Both the position numbers and the translations under genes were made by a program. The notes beneath the pieces were generated by a model that searched no databases, had not been told where the DNA came from, and saw only the letters and a list, made by a program, of their open reading frames with translations. From NCBI GenBank assembly GCA_016710265.1, contig JADJJL010000006.1, positions 1-64,000 on the forward strand: DNA of 64,000 bases. Reading direction: 5' to 3'. This DNA is from Saprospiraceae bacterium (GTDB lineage Bacteria > Bacteroidota > Bacteroidia > Chitinophagales > Saprospiraceae). Of the stretch, positions 35,101-44,411 are shown one piece after another. Positions within the stretch are counted from its first letter, which is position 1; each line of letters opens with the position of its first letter.

Positions 35101-36078
35101 ATGGATTGGAATGTGGACAAGTGTGCTGAACGGATTTTGCTAAAAGACCGTAGTTCATTGGCACGTGCCATTACCCTGATCGAGTCTTCTAAAAAGCAGG
35201 ACCGCATCTTGGCTAAGGAGCTTTTGGCTAAACTAGGAAATCCAAAAGAACACAAACTAAGGTTGGGCATCACGGGTCCTCCGGGCGTTGGAAAGAGTTC
35301 TTTGATCGAAAAATTAGGAATGAATTTTATTGAACAGAATCTAAGCGTCGCTGTGCTGAGCATCGATCCAAGCAGTCAGTTGCATGGAGGAAGTATATTG
35401 GGAGATAAATCACGCATGTTGGATCTGTCTCGTCAGGTGGCAGCATTTATCCGACCCAGTCCATCCGGCCTACACTTAGGGGGAACAGCCCGCTCTACTC
35501 AGGATACTATCCAACTGTTGGAGGCGGCTGGTTTTGATGTGATCATGATCGAAACGGTGGGTATAGGTCAATCTGAAATTTCCATATTTCACATTAGCGA
35601 CCTTGCATTAATGCTCGTGCAACCGGGAGCTGGAGATGATCTGCAAAATATTAAAAAAGGGGTCATGGAATGGGCCGATTTTTTTGTCATCAGCAAAGCA
35701 GATGGTACCACTAAAGAATTGGCAGAAAACACCTACCAGGATTTAGTCCACTCATTGCCCGGGAATTCCGAAAATTCAATCCACAAAAAACAGATTTTCA
35801 AGTCAAGTATTGAAGATAAAGAATCTATACAAACCATCGCCAAGGCCGTTTGGCAGCACTGGGAAAGTCTAAAATCCACAGAGCAACTTAAGCATAAACG
35901 CAACCTGCAGCAAGCCGATTATTTCTTTTACCACTGGGCTGAAAACTTTAAGGAACATTTGTTATTTGACCAAAACTTTGTAAATCAACTGAATACGTGT
36001 CGGGAGCAACTAAAAATTGGTGCTATTAGCAGAGAAGAAGCGATGAATTTGTTGATTCGTTTTACTTTTGCGGTCTGA
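35101..36078 (+). CDS. meaB: Methylmalonyl-CoA mutase-associated GTPase MeaB
   Basis: 325 aa, G3E-type P-loop GTPase. Walker A GITGPPGVGKSSLIEK (about 57-72), switch/base motifs LSIDPSSQLHGGSILGDKSR in two blocks, IMIETVGIGQSEI, and VISKADGT as the G4-like motif. MeaB guards and reloads B12-dependent methylmalonyl-CoA mutase, whose genes are not in the window. Intact and full length. Its promoter and first codons are duplicated 3.3 kb upstream. It is probably co-transcribed with the M23 peptidase gene 15 bp downstream. Confidence 0.95.
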   Translation: MDWNVDKCAERILLKDRSSLARAITLIESSKKQDRILAKELLAKLGNPKEHKLRLGITGPPGVGKSSLIEKLGMNFIEQNLSVAVLSIDPSSQLHGGSILGDKSRMLDLSRQVAAFIRPSPSGLHLGGTARSTQDTIQLLEAAGFDVIMIETVGIGQSEISIFHISDLALMLVQPGAGDDLQNIKKGVMEWADFFVISKADGTTKELAENTYQDLVHSLPGNSENSIHKKQIFKSSIEDKESIQTIAKAVWQHWESLKSTEQLKHKRNLQQADYFFYHWAENFKEHLLFDQNFVNQLNTCREQLKIGAISREEAMNLLIRFTFAV

Positions 36079-36093
36079 AAAATTGTAGGTAAA

Positions 36094-37809
36094 TTGATTA
36101 AATGGATTTTTAGTTCAGTCGTCTTTATGCTTCTTTGTGTCAAAGAGGACTCTGGAATGAGTATCGTTTATACGATTCATGAGCCTATTCAACTCATGTC
36201 CCCTGTCAAGCACAAGCTTTCTTTCTCCGGAGGATTTGGCGAACTGAGGAGCAATCACTTCCATGCTGGATTGGATATTCGATCCAGTCATACAGCTTAT
36301 CCCGATCAAATTTTATCCGCACAAAAAGGCTTTATCAGCAAAATAGATATTAAATCGGATGGGTACGGGAAGTCTGTTTTTATCCAACATCCTGGAGGAT
36401 ACACCACCGTTTATGGCCATCTTGAGAGATTAAGGCCGGACCTGGAAGCAAAGATTAAGGAAATTCAAGCCAAAGAGGAAGCGTTTGAAGTTGAATTAAA
36501 ATTTACAGAAGATGAATTTCCGGTTAATGCCAGCGAATTTTTTGCCTACATGGGAAATACCGGTGCGAGCAGAGGTGCCCATTTGCATTTTGAATTAAGA
36601 AAAACCGCTACCAACGAAATCCTAGATCCCTTGGAATTTGGTCTAGGTGTCGAAGATCGAATTGCTCCAGTCATTAAGAGGGTTAAAATTTATGGTTTTG
36701 GCCATGACGGTTTTTTGAAAGACGAAAAAATCATTCCTAAATCCAAATTGATCCAACCAATTTCCATTCATGGAGATTTTTTAGGAATCGCCATCGATGC
36801 AGCAGACAAGAACAATCAAAGTTGGATCACAACAGGATTAAAACACATCCGGCTCTACGTGGATGAAACTCTCGTGTACGAATATCATTTGGACAGTTGG
36901 CATCCGGAAGATGCCAGATACATGAATGCACACATTGATTTTCACAACAAGGTAAAATCACTAGGTCATTTTCACAGATGTTATAAATTGCCAGGCAATT
37001 GTTTACCCATTTATAAGAATATCATCAACGATGGTCTGGTGGCCTTTCAACCAGGCGTTGAACACAAGATCAGGATTGAAATTTCAGATGCTTTTGACAA
37101 TAAGACACAGGAAGTATTTTCAATTAAAAAATCAGACCAGCCTGTAGAAATGGTCACTTCTTGCGTTGGAGACATGGTTTTATACGATCAACCTTATCAG
37201 TGGGATTTTGGTTTTGGTCAAATTAATTTTGCAGAAGGAACCCTTTACGAATCAACACCGATTGTACCAGATTCTTTTAATAATCTGCTTAAAACTGCTT
37301 ATTCTCCTTGGTTGGGAATAAAAGCATCCGGTGTACCCATTCACAAAAAATTTCAAATTTCAATTGTCCCTACAAAGCTTTTAAATCCGGAATTAAAATC
37401 AAAATCTTACATCGCCCTAAAATCAGGTCTTGAATCCAGATGTATCCCAGGCAGTGTATGGAAAGGTGATACCTTGATTGGAAGTCATAATCAAATGGGA
37501 TTTTTCTCCATTATGGTAGATACCATTGCGCCGAGCATAACACCAGTCACTTTTAGATACGATCTAAGAAAAGCCTGGAGTTTTAAGTTTAGGATTAGAG
37601 ACAATGTTCCTTCCACCAAGGTTTCACAAGAAGTGAAGTACAAAGCCTACATCGATGGTAAATGGATCCTTATGGAACACGACGCCAAAACAAGAACCAT
37701 TCGACATGAGTTTGAACCAGATTTGGCTCCCGGTAAACATGAACTTGTAATCGTTGCACAAGATGAGCGTTTAAACCAAAGGACCTACAAGGCGTTCTTT
37801 GTGAAATAG
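36094..37809 (+). CDS. M23-family metallopeptidase (LytM domain)
   Basis: About 571 aa. The start is most simply the TTG at 36094, which gives a hydrophobic signal (IKWIFSSVVFMLLC); an ATG at 36127 lies inside that segment. The LytM domain comes first: NHFHAGLDIRS (zinc His and Asp, about 53-60), GYTTVYGHLERL, and GAHLHFELRK (about 162). The remaining ~380 residues are strand-rich and of unknown role. Typical of Bacteroidota cell-wall endopeptidases or envelope factors. 15 bp after meaB. Confidence 0.9.
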   Translation: MIKWIFSSVVFMLLCVKEDSGMSIVYTIHEPIQLMSPVKHKLSFSGGFGELRSNHFHAGLDIRSSHTAYPDQILSAQKGFISKIDIKSDGYGKSVFIQHPGGYTTVYGHLERLRPDLEAKIKEIQAKEEAFEVELKFTEDEFPVNASEFFAYMGNTGASRGAHLHFELRKTATNEILDPLEFGLGVEDRIAPVIKRVKIYGFGHDGFLKDEKIIPKSKLIQPISIHGDFLGIAIDAADKNNQSWITTGLKHIRLYVDETLVYEYHLDSWHPEDARYMNAHIDFHNKVKSLGHFHRCYKLPGNCLPIYKNIINDGLVAFQPGVEHKIRIEISDAFDNKTQEVFSIKKSDQPVEMVTSCVGDMVLYDQPYQWDFGFGQINFAEGTLYESTPIVPDSFNNLLKTAYSPWLGIKASGVPIHKKFQISIVPTKLLNPELKSKSYIALKSGLESRCIPGSVWKGDTLIGSHNQMGFFSIMVDTIAPSITPVTFRYDLRKAWSFKFRIRDNVPSTKVSQEVKYKAYIDGKWILMEHDAKTRTIRHEFEPDLAPGKHELVIVAQDERLNQRTYKAFFVK

Positions 37810-37820
37810 TAAATTTAAAC

Positions 37821-38303
37821 ATGAACGAATACCTTCCTGTTTTTAAAATAAACGAGGGCGATTTATTTCCACAAGACATTTTTGCAAACGAATTGGGTGA
37901 AGAGATCAAACTATCTGAACTTCATCAAAAATGGATTGCGCTTTTTTTCTACCCTCAAGACGACACACCTACCTGCACCAAAGAAGCATGTAATTTAAGA
38001 GATAATTTTGAAATTTTAAAACAGGACTCCATTAGCATATTTGGGATCAGTCCTGATGGAGAAAAAAGCCATCAAAAATTTATCAAAAAATTTAAACTGC
38101 CCTATAGTTTATTGATCGATGAAGATCATCAACTTGCGTCAAAATTGGGAATTTGGGGCACCAAGAAATTTATGGGTCAGGTTTATCAGGGATTGCATCG
38201 GGTGACGGTGATACTCAACCATGAATTAAGAGTGCATAAGTTGATACATCCTGTCGATTCTGGCAATCACGCAGAGCAAATTAGGCAGAACATTCAGTCA
38301 TGA
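37821..38303 (+). CDS. bcp: Thioredoxin-dependent peroxiredoxin, Bcp/PrxQ type
   Basis: 160 aa. FFYPQDDTPTCTKEACNLRD holds the peroxidatic Cys (about 50) and a second Cys five residues later, as in PrxQ/Bcp. IFGISPDGEKSHQKFIKKF and the C-terminal Trp/Arg-region RVTVILN follow. It reduces hydroperoxides in the cytoplasm. Its stop overlaps the acylphosphatase ATG (ATGA), so they are coupled. Confidence 0.95.
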   Translation: MNEYLPVFKINEGDLFPQDIFANELGEEIKLSELHQKWIALFFYPQDDTPTCTKEACNLRDNFEILKQDSISIFGISPDGEKSHQKFIKKFKLPYSLLIDEDHQLASKLGIWGTKKFMGQVYQGLHRVTVILNHELRVHKLIHPVDSGNHAEQIRQNIQS

Positions 38304-38575
38304 AAAGCGGATATTCTATTTTGGTCACAGGAAAAGTGCAAGGAGTAGGATTCAGACGTTGGGTTTTAGATCAAGCTAAAAAGCATGGAATATCTGGTTG
38401 GACCGCCAATCTTCCAGATGGAAAAGTCGAAATACACGCAGAAGGAAGCTCGGAAAACTTAATCCAGTTTGTGAAAGGAGTGAGGACTGGACCCATCGGT
38501 TCCAAAGTTGAAAATATTTGTATAAAATTAGTTAAAATTATTGATTATCAATCTTTTACAATTAAGAGATTGTAA
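38300..38575 (+). CDS. acyP: Acylphosphatase
   Basis: 91 aa, the normal size. Catalytic Arg in VTGKVQGVGFRRWVLDQA (about 22) and the conserved Asn in GWTANLPDGKVEIHAEG. Hydrolyses acylphosphates. It overlaps the bcp stop by 4 bp. Confidence 0.95.
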   Translation: MKSGYSILVTGKVQGVGFRRWVLDQAKKHGISGWTANLPDGKVEIHAEGSSENLIQFVKGVRTGPIGSKVENICIKLVKIIDYQSFTIKRL

Positions 38576-38613
38576 TCATATGAAAAATAAAACCTTTTAG
38601 ACCAAAGTGGCTT

Positions 38614-38621
38614 TATTTTTG
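38614..38621 (+). promoter_or_regulatory. -7 box of the malic enzyme gene
   Basis: TATTTTTG fits TAnnTTTG and is 22 bp before the ATG at 38644. No clear -33 TTTG at the right distance. Confidence 0.45.
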
Positions 38622-38643
38622 CACCCAATTTACAAATCCCATT

Positions 38644-39816
38644 ATGGATATTTTTAAAAGAGCATTGGAATTACATGAATCGCTTAAAGGCAAATTAAAT
38701 GTTGAAAATAAGCTAGACGTTCAATCAAAAGAAGACCTTTCATTGGTGTATTCACCAGGCGTAGCAGAACCTTGCAAAGTCATACATACATTCCCCGACA
38801 AAGTATATGATCTGACCATCAAAGGCAATACCGTAGCCATCGTTACTGATGGATCTGCAGTCCTGGGTCTTGGAAATATAGGCGCTTTGGCTTCGATTCC
38901 AGTGATGGAAGGTAAGGCCATGTTGTTTAAAAGATTTGCGGGTATCAATGGATTTCCCATTTGCTTGGAGACTCAGGACACAGAAGAAATCATCCACATT
39001 GTTAAAAATATTGCACCTGTTTTTGGAGGGATTAATTTAGAAGACATTGCAGCGCCGCGCTGTTTTGAAATTGAAGAAAGACTTCAGGATATTGGTATAC
39101 CCGTTTTTCATGATGATCAACATGGAACCGCAATTGTGGTATTGGCAGCTTTGATGAATTTTTGTAAGATTACCGGAAGGAAAATCAAAGATTTAAGAAT
39201 TGTCATCAATGGAGCAGGCGCAGCAGGTATCGCCATTTCAAGATATTTGGGAAAGACCGATGCGGAAACTCCCAATCAGGAAATAGCAAAAGAAATCATC
39301 GTTTGCGATAGTCACGGCATCGTTGGACCTTTGAGAACGGATCTCAATGATTTTAAAAAAGCGCTTTTAGATTATACCAATCCCAATGGAATTGATGGTA
39401 CGGTCATTGAAGCAATTGTTGGTGCAGACGTTTTCATTGGTGTGAGCAAAGAAAATCTATTGAACAGAGATGACATTCGAACGATGGCGAAAGATCCACT
39501 GATCTTAGCCTTAGCCAATCCGATTCCAGAAATATTTCCAGACGAAGCTTATGCAGGTGGTGCATTTGCAGTAGGAACAGGTAGATCTGATTTTCCAAAT
39601 CAAGTGAACAACGTATTGGCATTTCCGGGAATCTTTTTGGGGGCGTTAAGATCAAAAGCTCCACGTATTACTTTGGCAATGAAATTTGCAGCAGCGGCCG
39701 CCATTGCCAACGGAATCAGCAATCCTACCAGAGAACAAATTATCCCTCCCGTCATGGATGAAAGCATCGCGCACAAAGTAGCAGATGCGGTTGCAAGTTT
39801 TGCAGAAAAAGCCTAG
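38644..39816 (+). CDS. Malic enzyme (NAD(P)-dependent, oxaloacetate-decarboxylating)
   Basis: 390 aa, catalytic portion only. VYSPGVAEPCKVI, GNIGALASIPVMEGKAMLFK, FHDDQHGTAIVVLAAL (about 158-173) and the Rossmann motif VINGAGAAGIAISRYLG (about 186-202). It makes pyruvate and CO2 from malate. The C-terminal phosphotransacetylase-like domain of the long MaeB form is absent, so this is the short form. Confidence 0.93.
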   Translation: MDIFKRALELHESLKGKLNVENKLDVQSKEDLSLVYSPGVAEPCKVIHTFPDKVYDLTIKGNTVAIVTDGSAVLGLGNIGALASIPVMEGKAMLFKRFAGINGFPICLETQDTEEIIHIVKNIAPVFGGINLEDIAAPRCFEIEERLQDIGIPVFHDDQHGTAIVVLAALMNFCKITGRKIKDLRIVINGAGAAGIAISRYLGKTDAETPNQEIAKEIIVCDSHGIVGPLRTDLNDFKKALLDYTNPNGIDGTVIEAIVGADVFIGVSKENLLNRDDIRTMAKDPLILALANPIPEIFPDEAYAGGAFAVGTGRSDFPNQVNNVLAFPGIFLGALRSKAPRITLAMKFAAAAAIANGISNPTREQIIPPVMDESIAHKVADAVASFAEKA

Positions 39817-39858
39817 ATGTAAATACTCAAACTATTCAACTGATCAGTTGTTTGAGCC

Positions 39859-41286
39859 TTGATTCTAAATTCGCGAAATTTGAATTCCATCATAGACCAT
39901 TTATTTCAACAGCAAAGAGAGGCATTTTATAAAATTCCATCTATTCCTATTGCACTAAGAAGACGAAGGCTCAAAGAATTAAAGAAGCTTTTACCCAATT
40001 ATCTGCAGCCACTTCGAGAAGCCATGATGAAGGACTTTAGGAAGCCTGCATTTGAGGTAGATTCCACTGAGATGTTGGTCGTGCTTAGGTCTTTGGATAC
40101 AGCGCTTCGCAATTTAAACCATTGGAATTCTACCAGAATTGTGGATTCAGATATTCTGCTACCTGCTACTTCCTCTTATGTCAAGCCCGAGCCCAAAGGA
40201 ATGGTCTTGATTTTAGCGCCCTGGAATTATCCATTTAATTTGTGTTTTGAACCTTTGATTTCTGCTTTTGCAGGAGGTAACCGAATTTTTTTGAAACCCT
40301 CCGAAATGGCGATGCATACTGCTAAACTCATTGAAGAAATTATTCAAAAAGTATTCCAAGCTGATGAAGTGTGCTGTGTACAAGGAGGTGCTGAAGTGGG
40401 TACTTATTTATCAGGTTTGGATTTCGACCATATATTTTTTACAGGATCCAAACGAGTGGGCTCATTGGTTATGCAAGCAGCCGCAAAAAAACTTTGCACC
40501 CTGACTTTGGAATTGGGAGGAAAGAACCCCGTGATCGTGGATAAATCCTATCCTATGGATGATCTCGTTGCCAAAATACTTCATCCAAAATTTTTAAATG
40601 CAGGTCAAACTTGTATAGCTTCAGATTATCTAATTCTTCCTGCTTCGGAGTTGGATCATTTTATTGAAAGATGGAATCATAAGTTGGCGCAATGGTTTCC
40701 AAATGAATGGAAATCAAAAGCAGAATATTCTGGAATGATTAATGAAAAGCATTTTGACAGGATTCTCAAGCTTGTAGATGAATGCGTCCAACAAGGTGCA
40801 AAACTGGAAGGCACACTGGATGTGGATGAAAAGAGTTTAAGAATAAAACCAGTTTTGCTGTTGAATTCTGATTTTCACCATGCTTCCATGCAGGAGGAAA
40901 TATTTGGTCCTGTCTTACCAGTGATATGTTATCAAAATGAAGTGGATGAGCTTATTCCTAAAATTAAACGATTGGAAAGGCCACTTTCACTTTATATATT
41001 TAGTAAACGAAATTCGTTTATAAAAAAGGTAACCGAGCATCTTCGCTCAGGTGGAATTACGGTCAACAATACCTTGTTGAATTATTGTGAATCCAATTTG
41101 CCATTTGGCGGTGATAAACACAGTGGCCATGGGAGTACCCATGGATTGAATGGATTTCGTACCTTTGTGCATTTAAGATCAGTGAGTAAACAAAAATCTT
41201 GGTTGAATATCTTGCGTTTGTTTTATCCACCGTATACTCAAACAAAACAAAATATATTAAAATGGATTCTAAAATATTATTCCTAA
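39859..41286 (+). CDS. Aldehyde dehydrogenase family protein
   Basis: About 475 aa from a TTG at 39859; another TTG is at 39880 and there is no early ATG. APWNYPFNLCFEPLISAFAG (about 115-134), FTGSKRVGSLVMQAAAKKL, LTLELGGKNPVIVD (base Glu, about 219), AGQTCIASDY (catalytic Cys about 250) and EEIFGPVLPV. The class lacks the usual long N-terminus and carries a hydrophobic C-terminal tail (WLNILRLFYPPY), as in the class 3 fatty-aldehyde type. NAD(P)-dependent oxidation of an aliphatic aldehyde is likely. Its 3' end overlaps the next gene by about 25 bp. Confidence 0.9.
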   Translation: MILNSRNLNSIIDHLFQQQREAFYKIPSIPIALRRRRLKELKKLLPNYLQPLREAMMKDFRKPAFEVDSTEMLVVLRSLDTALRNLNHWNSTRIVDSDILLPATSSYVKPEPKGMVLILAPWNYPFNLCFEPLISAFAGGNRIFLKPSEMAMHTAKLIEEIIQKVFQADEVCCVQGGAEVGTYLSGLDFDHIFFTGSKRVGSLVMQAAAKKLCTLTLELGGKNPVIVDKSYPMDDLVAKILHPKFLNAGQTCIASDYLILPASELDHFIERWNHKLAQWFPNEWKSKAEYSGMINEKHFDRILKLVDECVQQGAKLEGTLDVDEKSLRIKPVLLLNSDFHHASMQEEIFGPVLPVICYQNEVDELIPKIKRLERPLSLYIFSKRNSFIKKVTEHLRSGGITVNNTLLNYCESNLPFGGDKHSGHGSTHGLNGFRTFVHLRSVSKQKSWLNILRLFYPPYTQTKQNILKWILKYYS

Positions 41287-43468
41287 AAAGAGAATATTTT
41301 CTACCTCTGCTTTTTTTTATTGCCGCCATTGCTTTTACAGAAGCACAGAAAAAGCAAATCGAATTGACAGATATCTACGAACAAGGACAGTTTAGAGTAG
41401 CGAGTCTGGGAGGTTTTAATTTTTTAAAAGATGGAATCAGTTATAGTAAATTAAAGGAGGGCAAGATCATTCGATTGGATCTGGCCAGCGGTCTTGAAAA
41501 AGAAATTATTTTTGATGCCGGTCGTGATGCAAAACAAATTCCTAATTTTAAAGTAGAAAGTTATCAATTTTCATCCGATGAAAATAAAATATTGATTCAA
41601 ACAAATTCGGAACGATTGTATAGGTATTCTTCCTTTGAAGAAGCGTATGTATTTGACCGTGGGACAAAACAATTGACGCGAATATTTTCTCCAGGAAAGG
41701 TAATGTATCCCACGATAAGCCCCAGCTCTGAAAATGTGGCTTTTGTGTATAACAATGACCTGTATTTTCAAAATCTGTCGGATGGAAAATCGCAAAGAAT
41801 AAGCAAGGACGGCCAAAAAAATAAAATCATCAACGGTGCGTCTGATTGGGTTTATGAAGAAGAATTCACCTTGACTAGAAGTTTTGAATGGTCACCTGAT
41901 GGTAAAAAATTGGTCTATATCCGCACGGATGAATCTGAAGTGAAGGAATTTTCTTTGGAGTATTACAGAGATGCAGCCTATCCAGAAGTTTACACTTTTA
42001 AATATCCAAAAGTAGGTGAGAAAAATTCAAAATTGACCGTTTGGACCTATGATTTAAAAAGTAAAAAGAATAAGAAACTGCCAGTTTCATCGGATATGGA
42101 AGGAACAGAAGGCTATATACCAAGAATTCATTGGACTAAAAATTCACAACAGGTTTGCATTACTTGGATTAACAGAGAGCAGAACAATGTACGACTGTAT
42201 CTTTCTGATGTGAAAGGCAAGCAACTTGTAAAATTATACGAAGAAAAAAACAAGTATTACATCGACATCCATGACCATCTTGAGTTTATTGACGATCAAA
42301 ATCAATTTCTTTGGCAATCAGAAAAGGATGGACAAAATGCCATGTATCTGATGGATGGAGCAGGTCGTGAAATCAAACGAATTACACCGGATGGAATGGA
42401 GTTGACCAATTGGTATGGGAGATCTGCGGATGGTCAGCGTGTATATTTCCAGGTTTCTACCCAAAGAGGACTTGAAAGACAAATTTGTAGTACGAAATTG
42501 GATGGATCCGATTTTAAACAAATTTCCAGCGGAGATGGAACCCATGATGCGCAATTTAGTCAGGGCGCGAAACTAATGGTGCACAGCCATTCTAAAATAA
42601 ATACTCCACCAATTCATACGATTCGAGATTCTGACGGAAAGTTGATTCGTGCTTTGGAAGAAAACAAATCACTTAATGAGAGACTTGAGCAATATCAGAT
42701 TTCTCAAGTAGAAATTTTAACGGTACCCAATCGGCACAATGATGTTTTGAATGCATTGATGATTAAGCCACTTGATTTTGATCCCAATAAAAAGTATCCG
42801 GTCTTTATGTATTTATATGGAGGACCCGGTAGCCAACAAGTCATGAATAAATGGAATTCTTTTAGATATTACGGATGGTTGCAGATGATTGCACAGAAAG
42901 GATACATTGTTTGTGTTGTGGACAATCGTGGTACTGGAGGCAGAGGAGAAGAATTTAAAAAATCACTCAAAAGCAACTGGGTAAATTTGAAACAGAAGAC
43001 CAGATTGATGCTGCCCGATTCTTGGCTTCAAAACCTTATGTCGATGGAAAAAGAATTGGTATTTTTGGTTGGAGTTATGGAGGATATATGTCCACACTTT
43101 GCTTATTAAAAGGGAACGATGTTTTTAAGGCGGCGATTGCCGTGGCCCCGGTGACCAATTGGAAGTGGTATGACAGTGTCTATACAGAAAGGTATATGGG
43201 AACGACGGAATCCAACCCGACTGGTTATCTTGAAAATTCTCCTGTATATTTTGCAGATCGATTAAAAGGAAATTTTTTATTGGTGCATGGAATGGCAGAC
43301 GACAATGTACATTTCCAAAATTCTGTAGAAATGGTGAATGCTTTTATTCACCACAAGAAACAATTTGAAACATACTATTACCCCAATCGAAATCACGGCA
43401 TCGGTGGAGACAATGCCACCATTCATTTATTTACAAAAATGACCCAATTCGTTTATGAAAAAATTTAA
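41262..43468 (+). pseudogene. Prolyl dipeptidyl peptidase (S9B, DPP-IV type), single-base frameshift
   Basis: The ATG at 41262 begins MDSKILFLKREYFLPLLFFI with a signal/anchor segment, followed by an eight-bladed propeller (for example YSFSSDENKILIQTNSER-like blades, WSPDGKKLVYIRTDES, IHWTKNSQQVCITWINREQ). The frame breaks after GRGEEFKK at the A6 run 42957-42962. Adding one A gives EEFKKITQKQLGKFETEDQI and joins the 43022-43468 frame, which holds the nucleophile GWSYGGYMS, the Asp in GMADDNVHF and the His in NRNHGIGG. Restored product 735 aa. It would release N-terminal X-Pro dipeptides in the periplasm. Probably a real gene with an error or recent lesion. Confidence 0.88.
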
Positions 43469-43934
43469 TTTAATACTTCTTGTACTCTCCATTATATTCA
43501 TTGGAGCATGTTCTTCTTCCAAATTTAAAATGGTCAACAAGACCGAATTCTCCCCTCAGTTTTTGGTGGGAACTTGGAAAATGAAAGATAAAATGCAGTA
43601 TGAAAAATGGACACAAATAGGACCCACAGAATGGATGGGTGTGGCTTATGACATGACTTCAGGCTTGGCGGACATCACAGAAAACCTAAAAATTTATAAG
43701 TCGGACAAAGATTGGATTTTAGAAGTTAAGCATAAGGAGAATCAATTTACACCCGTTTATTTCAAACAACAAAATGATCCGTTTTGGACTGGTTATTTTG
43801 TCAACGAGAAACACGATTTTCCGCAAGTGATCAGTTATAGAAGAGGTTTAGAAGGGATCTTGTATGCGCAAATTAAGGACCTCAAAGCCACCAATATGAT
43901 AGACTTTGAGTTTGTATCAGAAACCAATAAATGA
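43455..43934 (+). CDS. Lipoprotein with DUF6265-like domain
   Basis: 159 aa. Lipobox IFIGACSSS (Cys about 19). The mature part WTQIGPTEWMGVAYDMTSGL, YFVNEKHDFPQVISYRR matches the WxGxGY... FVNPEHDFPQ pattern of DUF6265, a small beta-rich (lipocalin-like) domain. It overlaps the DPP-IV gene end by 14 bp and the smpB start by 4 bp (ATGA), so it is inside the operon. Function unknown. Confidence 0.75.
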   Translation: MKKFNLILLVLSIIFIGACSSSKFKMVNKTEFSPQFLVGTWKMKDKMQYEKWTQIGPTEWMGVAYDMTSGLADITENLKIYKSDKDWILEVKHKENQFTPVYFKQQNDPFWTGYFVNEKHDFPQVISYRRGLEGILYAQIKDLKATNMIDFEFVSETNK

Positions 43935-44380
43935 AGTCAATAGAAATCATCAATCGCAAAGCGACCCATGAATATCACTTCATCCAGTTGTTTGAAGCAG
44001 GGATTCAATTGATTGGCACTGAAGTTAAAGCTATTCGTGAAGGCAAGGCCAATCTGAGTGATGCATGGTGTGGGTTTGAGCGAAATGAACTTTGGATAAA
44101 AAATCTACATATCTCTGAATATGAAAGAGGTTCCAATCAAAATCATGAACCAAAAAGAACTCGTAAATTATTATTAAATCGTCTGGAATTGCGAAAATTG
44201 GAACGTAAAATGACTGAGAAGGGAATGTCCATTATACCTTATAGAATTTATTTTTCTGATCGGGGTATGATCAAGGTTGAAATTGCCCTTGCTTCCGGAA
44301 AGAAATCATATGATAAAAGAGAGTCCATCAAAGACAAGGATCAAAAAAGAGATATGGACCGAAATCTCAAATTTAATTAG
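43931..44380 (+). CDS. smpB: SsrA-binding protein SmpB
   Basis: 149 aa. N-terminal IINRKATHEYHFIQLFEAGI, the SmpB signature GTEVKAIREGKANLSDAW (about 29-46), KKLLLNR-like TRKLLLNRLELRKLERKM, then the basic C-terminal tail with KRDMDRNLKFN. It partners tmRNA in ribosome rescue. The ssrA RNA gene is not in this window. Confidence 0.96.
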   Translation: MKSIEIINRKATHEYHFIQLFEAGIQLIGTEVKAIREGKANLSDAWCGFERNELWIKNLHISEYERGSNQNHEPKRTRKLLLNRLELRKLERKMTEKGMSIIPYRIYFSDRGMIKVEIALASGKKSYDKRESIKDKDQKRDMDRNLKFN

Positions 44381-44411
44381 ACAGATTGACAGAAGTCTTT
44401 TATAAAATTAA

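Noticed and set aside
34893..35363. 156-codon minus-strand frame overlapping meaB
   Set aside because: Most of it is antisense to the strongly coding meaB 5' half, and its product has no domain; a matching antisense frame exists over the truncated meaB copy for the same reason.
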